From: Paracoccaceae bacterium
GTDB taxonomy: Bacteria > Pseudomonadota > Alphaproteobacteria > Rhodobacterales > Rhodobacteraceae
DNA: 64,000 nt
Reading direction: 5' to 3'
Assembly: GCA_027013095.1 (NCBI GenBank)
Contig: JALUYI010000023.1
Location: forward strand, 1-64,000
This document shows, in pieces, positions 58,629-64,000 of the stretch (position 1 is the first letter of the stretch; each line of letters begins with the position of its first letter). The notes beneath the pieces were generated by a model. The model was not told where the DNA came from and searched no databases. It saw only the letters and a list, made by a program, of their open reading frames with translations. Made by a program: the position numbers and the translations under genes.

Positions 58629-59855
58629 ATGGCACCTTTCAAAATGACAATATCCCGAATGGTTGGCGCCCTTGGCATAGTTTCAAACCTTTTACTACGC
58701 CTTCAATGGAGTCATCTGCAGCGCCTGATGCGGGTTAATTCGCTGTTTTCCGAAAACCGGATCGTGTGGAATTTTTCCCACATGAAAGAATTCTTCTTCC
58801 ACCGCGAAATGCCGGTTTCTGCAAAACAGCCCCTGACATTCGGGCAGGCCGGGCACCCTTTGCCAAGGTCGTTTGCCTTTCGTGGCGAAACCTTTGACAC
58901 CGCCAAATGGCAGCGCGCCCGAACACAAACCGCGATCGTCGTCGTTCACAAGGGGGCGATCGCCTATGAAGCCTATTATCTGGGCACATCGGCCGAGGAT
59001 CAGCGGATTTCGTGGTCGATGGCGAAAAGCTTTTTGTCTGCGGCTTTTGGAATTGCCCACAGCGAAGGGCTGATCCCGGCACTGGATGCCCCGGTAACCG
59101 ATTATGTGCCGGAACTTGCGGGCACGGCCTATGACGGTGCAAGCATCCGCAACGTCCTGAACATGGCCAGCGGCGTCAGGTTCAACGAGGATTACCTTGA
59201 TTTTTATTCGGATATCAACCGGATGGGGCGGGTTCTGGCGCTGGGAAAATCAATGGATGCCTTTGCCATGAGCCTGACCGAGCGGGCACGCGGGCCGGGT
59301 TTACGACGTCAATATGTGTCGATTGATACCCATGTTCTAGGAATGGTTTTGCGGGCCGCCAGCGGGCGCAGCGTGCCGGATTACCTCAGCGACAATATCC
59401 TTATCCCCTTGGGGATGGAGGGGGACGCAACTTATCTGACCGACGGGTCGGGATGTGCCTTTGTTCTGGGGGGGTTGAATATGCGAACCCGAGACTATGC
59501 CCGTTTCGGAGTGCTGATGGCCCACGGAGGACGGCTTGGGGCACGGCAGATCATCCCTGCCGAGTGGGTCCGACAATCCACCCGACAATCTGCGCCGCCC
59601 CCCTGTGCTGCGGATGCCGACACCGACAACGGCCTTTTGGGATATGGCTATCAGTGGTGGCTACCGCCGGACGCAGAAACCGGCGAATTTTTCGCCATCG
59701 GCATTTACGGGCAATATATCTACGTGAATTCCGCGCAGGACGTGGTCATCGCGATCAACGCGGGGGACCGGAATTTCCGCGACGGGAACGGGCGGATTAC
59801 GCTGACCAATATTGCCATGTTCCGGGCAATCGTTGCCGACCTTTCTGGCCGGTGA
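58629..59855 (+). CDS. Serine hydrolase, class C beta-lactamase-like (NylB-type)
   Basis: A 408-residue hydrolase of the beta-lactamase/6-aminohexanoate-dimer hydrolase family. The nucleophile motif is SMAKS (S-x-x-K, about residue 137); the second element YVSIDTH carries the conserved Tyr. The C-terminal GYGYQWWLP and IGIYGQYIYV segments are typical. The N-terminal 50 residues include a weakly hydrophobic stretch that could anchor or export the protein. These enzymes act on esters, amides or peptidoglycan fragments; the substrate is unknown. It stands alone, 90 bp after pth. Confidence 0.85.
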   Translation: MAPFKMTISRMVGALGIVSNLLLRLQWSHLQRLMRVNSLFSENRIVWNFSHMKEFFFHREMPVSAKQPLTFGQAGHPLPRSFAFRGETFDTAKWQRARTQTAIVVVHKGAIAYEAYYLGTSAEDQRISWSMAKSFLSAAFGIAHSEGLIPALDAPVTDYVPELAGTAYDGASIRNVLNMASGVRFNEDYLDFYSDINRMGRVLALGKSMDAFAMSLTERARGPGLRRQYVSIDTHVLGMVLRAASGRSVPDYLSDNILIPLGMEGDATYLTDGSGCAFVLGGLNMRTRDYARFGVLMAHGGRLGARQIIPAEWVRQSTRQSAPPPCAADADTDNGLLGYGYQWWLPPDAETGEFFAIGIYGQYIYVNSAQDVVIAINAGDRNFRDGNGRITLTNIAMFRAIVADLSGR

Positions 59856-59894
59856 ACCCGCCCCGGCCCGGTGGGTCAGGGCGTGTGTCAAATG

Positions 59895-60203
59895 TCAGTC
59901 CTTGCGAAAGTATTTTTTTTCGCGCGGCTTGCCATCCCAACCCGGCTTGCCCTTGGGGCGGTCGTCAAAACGCTTGGCGCCACCGTCGCGGTCGCCTCGG
60001 AACGGGCGTCCGCCACCCTTGCCGCCGCGATCATCCTCGCGATGTTCCCAGCGCTTGAGCAGGATCGCGTTGAAGGTATCGCGCCCGATCTTGCCCTCGT
60101 GACACCAGACGCAGGACACAGCGTCCCCATCCACGGCCTCGACAGCCATGCGCATGGATCCGGCGGTCAGAACGACCAGATCCCCGATTGAATAATTCGC
60201 CAT
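59895..60203 (-). CDS. DUF2158 (YodC-like) small protein with charged tail
   Basis: A 102-residue protein. The N-terminal 50 residues (YSIGDLVVLTAGSMRMAVEA then VSCVWCHEGKIG) match the DUF2158/YodC beta-barrel domain found in many proteobacteria. The rest is a low-complexity Arg/Gly/Asp/Lys-rich tail (RGGKGGGRPFRGDRDGGAKR) that looks RNA-binding, resembling RGG boxes. Function unknown; RNA contact is only suggested by composition. Transcribed alone toward the serine hydrolase gene. Confidence 0.78.
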   Translation of the reverse strand: MANYSIGDLVVLTAGSMRMAVEAVDGDAVSCVWCHEGKIGRDTFNAILLKRWEHREDDRGGKGGGRPFRGDRDGGAKRFDDRPKGKPGWDGKPREKKYFRKD

Positions 60204-60302
60204 AACGTAACGTACCCTTGTTTGGATTGGAAAGAGTGCGGCGTATAGCGGACAATTCGCCCCTTGGAAAGGCTTCTTTCCCCCCGTGTCGGGCAGCGCC
60301 CG

Positions 60303-60812
60303 TTATTTCTTGGTCCGCTGGCGGATGTCCGAAGCCTCTGCCATCAATTCATCCACAAAGACGCTGAGCAGTTGATAGCGCCCGGAAACGCCGGCCTTGC
60401 GGTAGATTGCATTGCTTTGCGCCTTGACGGTTCCTTCGCTGGTGTTGCGCAACGCAGCGATCTCCTGGGTGGACATCCCTTTGACGGCGAACCAGGCGAC
60501 GTCGCGCTCGGCCGGGGTCAGGGCCCATTCGTCAAAGCGTTCTTCCAGCAATTCCGCAAACGCCCCCGAGGCCACCCTCAGCTGGCTTTCGATATGTTTT
60601 GAGCGCGCCTGCGTACGCACCATGGCGATGCCACCAAGGACGACCCCCAGCACCAGACCGACGGCGGCACCAATTTCGATCAGCTCGCGGAATTGCCAGT
60701 TGATCGGCGTGCTGCGCAGACCGAAAACGGTGATGAAGATATCCGAAACAAAAAATGTGGCGCAGATAACCTGCACCAGAAACACGAACCGCACGAACCA
60801 AGGGTTGGTCAT
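60303..60812 (-). CDS. Membrane-tethered LuxR-type HTH regulator
   Basis: A 169-residue protein with two N-terminal transmembrane helices (about 6-27 and 43-62) and a C-terminal LuxR/GerE HTH (LTPAERDVAWFAVKGMSTQE then IAALRNTSEGTVKAQSNAIY). There is no receiver or autoinducer domain. A membrane-anchored DNA-binding protein implies a signal sensed in the membrane. ATG 60812 with GGTGGA upstream was chosen over 60830. The next gene upstream (60933-61373) is a secreted Gly-rich protein 120 bp away, perhaps a target or partner. Target genes cannot be inferred. Confidence 0.85.
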   Translation of the reverse strand: MTNPWFVRFVFLVQVICATFFVSDIFITVFGLRSTPINWQFRELIEIGAAVGLVLGVVLGGIAMVRTQARSKHIESQLRVASGAFAELLEERFDEWALTPAERDVAWFAVKGMSTQEIAALRNTSEGTVKAQSNAIYRKAGVSGRYQLLSVFVDELMAEASDIRQRTKK

Positions 60813-60932
60813 TTTCCACCCCCCGGGCACAGGCTGAAAGCCCGTTGAAAACCATGATATTGCAGAGGTCTGCTCCTCGTCCTGAGTAACGGGGGCCCGT
60901 TTCTCCGGACCCGTTGGGGCGGGAGAATTCGT

Positions 60933-61373
60933 TCAGCCGCCGTGGCCCGAGCCGCCGTCACCGCCGTGCCCACTTCCGCCATCCCCATCTCCTGCGCCGC
61001 CGCCATTGTTCCCGCCGCTGTCTCCACCGCCCATGTTGCCACCTGAATCGCCCTCTTTCTTGCTATTGGGGAAGTCTTCGGGTTGCAGAATCTGGGCATC
61101 CTCATTCTTTGTCTTCTTAGCGGTTGGCGAGACATCCTTCCAGTAGTCACGCAGAATTTCGCCCGAGGTCGAGTTGAAAATCAGTTCGCGCTGGAATTTC
61201 CCGTTCGAACCGGTAATCCGGGTGCGCCCCAGCCAGGTTCGCGTGATCGACAGGTTCTTGAAGCCCTGCTTGTGCAGCTGGGCCACGAACTCGTCCTTGA
61301 TCGTGGTTGCAAAAACCGGGCCGGAGCTGAGCACAGCCGCGGCCAGAAGAGCCGTAAAATGCCGCCGTTTCAT
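60933..61373 (-). CDS. Exported protein with PepSY-like domain and Gly/Asp/His-rich tail
   Basis: A 146-residue exported protein. It has a signal peptide (MKRRHFTALLAAAVLSSGPV, cleavage after VFA) and a small domain (KDEFVAQLHKQGFKNLSITR, then GKFQRELIFNSTSGEILRDY) that resembles PepSY folds in its helix-strand layout. A Ser/Gly/Asp/His tail follows (GGDSGGNNGGGAGDGDGGSG and more) that could bind Ca2+ or other cations. AAGGAGG precedes ATG 61373. It is probably co-transcribed with the membrane-bound LuxR-type gene downstream. Family assignment is tentative. Confidence 0.7.
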   Translation of the reverse strand: MKRRHFTALLAAAVLSSGPVFATTIKDEFVAQLHKQGFKNLSITRTWLGRTRITGSNGKFQRELIFNSTSGEILRDYWKDVSPTAKKTKNEDAQILQPEDFPNSKKEGDSGGNMGGGDSGGNNGGGAGDGDGGSGHGGDGGSGHGG

Positions 61374-61628
61374 TTTTTTGCCCTCCTTGGGCGATTTATC
61401 GTTCGCTGCCACGGGATCCGGGCACAGGATCCGGGCAGAACAGGAGTTTCACCTTTGCGTTGTCAGGCTGCGGATCAACCCGGGTGAAGGGCCATTCGCA
61501 GCTAAGAATTTTCCGCAAGACCCCCGGGCCAGAAAAGCCAAGGCATATCGCAGCAAATTCCGCCGTCCGGGCAAATATGGACCTCGCAAGCGCGGCTCAC
61601 AATTGGCATGCGGGTTACGGCGCGGGCA

Positions 61629-61665
61629 ATAAACCTCTGGCCTAGGGCCCTAAACCAAGGTTTAT
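61629..61665 (-). terminator. Possible terminator overlapping the trpB stop
   Basis: ATAAACCT (61629-61636) and AGGTTTAT (61658-61665) are exact complements around a loop containing GGCC/GGCCC elements, at the end of the trp genes. On the minus strand only a short T pair follows, so terminator function is uncertain. The rest of the 288-bp gap (61374-61661) shows no gene. Confidence 0.4.
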
Positions 61666-62894
61666 GCGCCAGTATTAATGTTTACATTCAATGCCTTGGC
61701 GACCGTAAAGATGTCCTTGTCGCCGCGCCCGCACATATTCATCACGATCAGATGGTCCCGGGGCAGTCCCGGCGCGATCTTGGCAACATGGGCCAGGGCG
61801 TAGCTGGGTTCCAGCGCCGGAATGATTCCCTCGGTCTCGCACGACAGCTGAAAGGCAGCCAGCGCCTCCTTGTCGGTGATGGCAACATACTTGGCACGCC
61901 CCACGTCGTGCAGCCAGCTGTGTTCGGGGCCGATGCCGGGATAGTCCAGCCCCGCCGAGATCGAAAAACCCTCTTGTATCTGCCCATCATCATCCTGCAG
62001 CAGGTAGGTTCGATTGCCATGCAATACGCCCGGTCGCCCACCGGTCAGGCTGGCGCAATGCTGCATCTTCATGTTTACGCCCTTGCCGCCTGCCTCGACG
62101 CCGATAATCTGCACGTCTTTGTCATCCAGAAACGGGTAAAACAGTCCCATTGCGTTTGAGCCGCCTCCAATCGCTGCAACCAGAGTATCCGGAAGGCGCC
62201 CCTCGCGTTCCATGATCTGGGTACGCACCTCCTTGCCGATGATCGACTGAAAATCCCGCACCATCGCCGGATAGGGGTGCGGCCCGGCGACGGTGCCAAT
62301 GCAATAAAAGGTGTTTTCGACATTTGTCACCCAGTCGCGCAAGGCATCGTTCATGGCGTCCTTCAGCGTGCCGCGGCCGCTGGTTACAGGGACAACCTCG
62401 GCCCCTAGAAGGCGCATGCGAAAGACATTCGGCGCCTGCCGTTCGACGTCATGGGCCCCCATGTAAACCACGCATTGCAACCCGAACCGCGCGCAGACCG
62501 TGGCCGTGGCCACACCGTGCTGCCCGGCACCGGTCTCGGCGATGATCCGGGTCTTGCCCATGCGCCGCGCGAGCAGGATTTGCCCCAGCACGTTGTTGAT
62601 CTTGTGGGCGCCGGTGTGATTTAACTCGTCGCGCTTGAGGTAAATCCGGGCGCCGCCAAAGCGCTCGGTCATGCGTTCGGCGAAATAGAGCGGGCTGGGG
62701 CGTCCAACGTAATGTTTCCACAGATCGTCCATCTCGGCCCAAAAGGCGGGGTCCGTCTTGGCGTGTTCATATTCGGCCTCGAGCGACAGAATCAGCGGCA
62801 TCAGGGTTTCAGAGACAAAACGCCCGCCGTAATTTCCAAAACGTCCGCGCTCATCCGGGCCGGACATGAATGAATTGAAAAGCTCGTTTGGCAT
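61662..62894 (-). CDS. trpB: Tryptophan synthase beta subunit
   Basis: A 410-residue PLP enzyme joining indole and serine to tryptophan. The opening [17 protein letters not shown], the PLP-lysine motif [12 protein letters not shown], the serine/indole region [20 protein letters not shown] and the PLP-phosphate loop [10 protein letters not shown] are all present. Normal length. It starts 3 bp after the trpF stop, and its SD is inside trpF. Order trpF-trpB, with trpA expected elsewhere or beyond the window; none is downstream here. Confidence 0.97.
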   Translation of the reverse strand: MPNELFNSFMSGPDERGRFGNYGGRFVSETLMPLILSLEAEYEHAKTDPAFWAEMDDLWKHYVGRPSPLYFAERMTERFGGARIYLKRDELNHTGAHKINNVLGQILLARRMGKTRIIAETGAGQHGVATATVCARFGLQCVVYMGAHDVERQAPNVFRMRLLGAEVVPVTSGRGTLKDAMNDALRDWVTNVENTFYCIGTVAGPHPYPAMVRDFQSIIGKEVRTQIMEREGRLPDTLVAAIGGGSNAMGLFYPFLDDKDVQIIGVEAGGKGVNMKMQHCASLTGGRPGVLHGNRTYLLQDDDGQIQEGFSISAGLDYPGIGPEHSWLHDVGRAKYVAITDKEALAAFQLSCETEGIIPALEPSYALAHVAKIAPGLPRDHLIVMNMCGRGDKDIFTVAKALNVNINTGA

Positions 62895-62897
62895 CTT

Positions 62898-63533
62898 TCA
62901 AACTCCGTTTGCGGCCTTTAGAAAGGCCACGATCCTGTCATCGCCCTTGACTCCCGGCGCAACCTCGACCCCCGAGGAGACATCCACTTGCCCTGCCCCG
63001 GTCAGGCGCACCGCCTCGGCGACATTCTCAGGCGTCAGGCCACCAGCCAGCATCCACGGCACCGCCCAGCGCCGATTTGCAACGAGACGCCAGTCAAAGG
63101 CAAGGCCATTTCCACCGGGCAGCGTCGCTGTCTTAGGCGGCTTTGCATCCACAAGCAACTGGTCCGCGACCTCGGTGTAATCCTGCAGCATCGCGAGATC
63201 GCCCTCATCGCGCACACCCACGGCCTTCATCACCGGCAGGCCGTAGCGGTCGCGGATTTCGGCGACCCGCGCCGGTGTCTCGTGCCCATGCAGTTGCAGC
63301 ATGTCAATCGGCAGCCCTTGCAGCAGGCGATCCAGCGTTTGCGTTGTGGCATTGACGCTCAACGCCACCTTGCAGACCCCTTCGGGAACCGCCAGCATCA
63401 GATCGCGGGCCCGTGCAAGGGTCAGATGGCGGGGGGATTTGTCAAAGAACACGAACCCCATATAGCGTGCGCCATGTCGCGCCGCGATGTCGATGTGGCG
63501 TGCCTCGGTCAGGCCGCAGATTTTTACCCGCAT
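62898..63533 (-). CDS. trpF: Phosphoribosylanthranilate isomerase
   Basis: A 211-residue TIM-barrel enzyme of tryptophan synthesis (phosphoribosylanthranilate to CdRP). Catalytic Cys in [28 protein letters not shown], the catalytic Asp in LLVDAKPP, and the phosphate motif GGLTPENV followed by [17 protein letters not shown] 63533 is preferred over 63539 because AAGG then lies about eight bases upstream. Followed by trpB and preceded by lapA by 24 bp. Confidence 0.95.
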   Translation of the reverse strand: MRVKICGLTEARHIDIAARHGARYMGFVFFDKSPRHLTLARARDLMLAVPEGVCKVALSVNATTQTLDRLLQGLPIDMLQLHGHETPARVAEIRDRYGLPVMKAVGVRDEGDLAMLQDYTEVADQLLVDAKPPKTATLPGGNGLAFDWRLVANRRWAVPWMLAGGLTPENVAEAVRLTGAGQVDVSSGVEVAPGVKGDDRIVAFLKAANGV

Positions 63534-63557
63534 GGTCATGGCCTTGTCCGGATATAT

Positions 63558-63899
63558 TCAGTCCAGCAGCGCAAGTACGTCGTCCTTGCCCTCGCCAGTC
63601 TTGTCGCGCAGACCCTTGACCTCGCGCTCGAGCCGGGATTTCTCGCGCCGGTGACGCGCGGCGTCGGCGCGATGTTTGTATTCACGAAAATACTCCCACA
63701 CAAAGCCGATCAACAGCCCGGCCAGCACGCTGCCGAGGATGACAAGGAAAAGCGGCACCGTATAACTGTTGGGGATGGGCAGAAAGGGCGAAAATTCGGA
63801 CGGCACGATCTGGATCATCACCAGCCCGCGGTTGGCCAGTGCGACAACGATCAGGCCGATCCCGACCGCCGCCAGAAACAGATATTTGAGATAGCGCAT
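63558..63899 (-). CDS. LapA-family (DUF1049) inner-membrane protein
   Basis: A 113-residue protein with two transmembrane helices (about 5-26 and 46-70) and a cytoplasmic coiled-coil tail (RADAARHRREKSRLEREVKG). This is the lipopolysaccharide assembly protein A-domain layout. In Escherichia coli LapA works with LapB and FtsH in LPS quality control; there is no lapB next to it here. The ihfB-lapA-trpF order is standard for Rhodobacterales. Confidence 0.88.
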   Translation of the reverse strand: MRYLKYLFLAAVGIGLIVVALANRGLVMIQIVPSEFSPFLPIPNSYTVPLFLVILGSVLAGLLIGFVWEYFREYKHRADAARHRREKSRLEREVKGLRDKTGEGKDDVLALLD

Positions 63900-63923
63900 G
63901 GCGACCTTTCCGATCTGCGGGGA

Positions 63924-64000
63924 TCAGCCGCCGTTCAGCCGGTCCCGCAACAATTTTCCGGTCTTGAAGAACGGCACATGCTTTTCCTCGACCGCGACGG
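63924..64000 (-). CDS. ihfB: Integration host factor beta subunit, 3' end (5' part outside window)
   Basis: The last 25 codons on the minus strand read VAVEEKHVPFFKTGKLLRDR then LNGG and stop at 63924-63926. This is the C terminus of IHF-beta/HimD, where VPFFKxGKELR is invariant in the HU/IHF family. The gene runs off the right edge. It lies 24 bp upstream of lapA, as in other Rhodobacterales. Confidence 0.85.
   Translation of the reverse strand, partial: VAVEEKHVPFFKTGKLLRDRLNGG

Noticed and set aside
61374-61628. Coding sequence or RNA gene in the gap between trpB and the PepSY-like gene
   Set aside because: Short open frames have no SD or recognisable product, and no tRNA-like fold was seen.

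Overview
The window looks like a chromosomal segment of a GC-rich alphaproteobacterium of the Rhodobacterales (Roseobacter/Rhodobacter type). Supporting signs are the ihfB-lapA-trpF-trpB order at the right end, a fused indolepyruvate:ferredoxin oxidoreductase next to a divergent Lrp/AsnC gene, the CbpA-CbpM pair, and a form II CoxL-type molybdenum hydroxylase cluster. Species cannot be named from the sequence. No tRNA, rRNA or CRISPR array was seen. Layout: 1-127 is the tail of an insertion sequence (IS4/Tn5-like transposase end plus terminal repeat) that stops directly in front of a CueR-type promoter and copZ. 418-4553 holds the iorAB fusion and its likely regulator. 4573-13101 is a peptide-type ABC importer (dppDFABC order) divergent from two M20 amidohydrolases, ArgE-like and HipO-like, which fits uptake and hydrolysis of peptides or N-acyl amino acids. 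13118-15475 holds an SDR enzyme and the cbpA-cbpM chaperone pair. 15512-27893 is the most unusual part: eleven genes on the minus strand, mostly 10-130 bp apart or overlapping. In transcription order they are an RND membrane-fusion protein, an RND permease with a lysine-rich histone-H1-like tail, three exported Gly/Tyr/Pro/Asn-rich low-complexity proteins (one resembling sulfur-globule proteins), a LolA-like periplasmic protein, a ParA/MinD-type ATPase, a membrane-anchored TPR-like protein, a dynamin-like GTPase, a degenerate M41 (FtsH-type) protease domain that has lost its first zinc histidine, and a methionine-rich membrane coiled-coil protein. An AT-rich promoter with a perfect 9-bp inverted repeat precedes it. 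I do not recognise this combination as a described system. 28183-35864 is xdhC, then moxR-VWA-coxG-coxS-coxL-coxM, ending in a clean terminator. The large subunit carries the form II motif AYRGAGR, so it is a CO-dehydrogenase-like hydroxylase of unknown substrate. 36016-40797 holds a glycine-zipper protein, hrpB, meaB and rpmB. 41328-47380 is a dedicated envelope export system (LolA-like protein, two FtsX-type permeases, LolD-like ATPase, outer-membrane barrel) under a divergent TetR regulator with a palindromic operator between them. 47429-49468 is an M3 oligopeptidase. 49494-55608 is a second notable cluster: hotdog thioesterase, molybdopterin oxidoreductase, a fused iron-sulfur/membrane-anchor subunit and phenylacetate-CoA ligase. 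It resembles the phenylacetyl-CoA:acceptor oxidoreductase (PadBCD) module of anaerobic aromatic degraders. Divergent from it is an FMN-dependent alpha-hydroxy-acid dehydrogenase, followed by rplY and pth. The right end has a serine hydrolase, a DUF2158 protein, a membrane-tethered LuxR-type regulator, a Gly-rich secreted protein, then trpB, trpF, lapA and the 3' end of ihfB. Most starts were chosen by ribosome-binding site and family alignment, because many open frames extend upstream past the true start.
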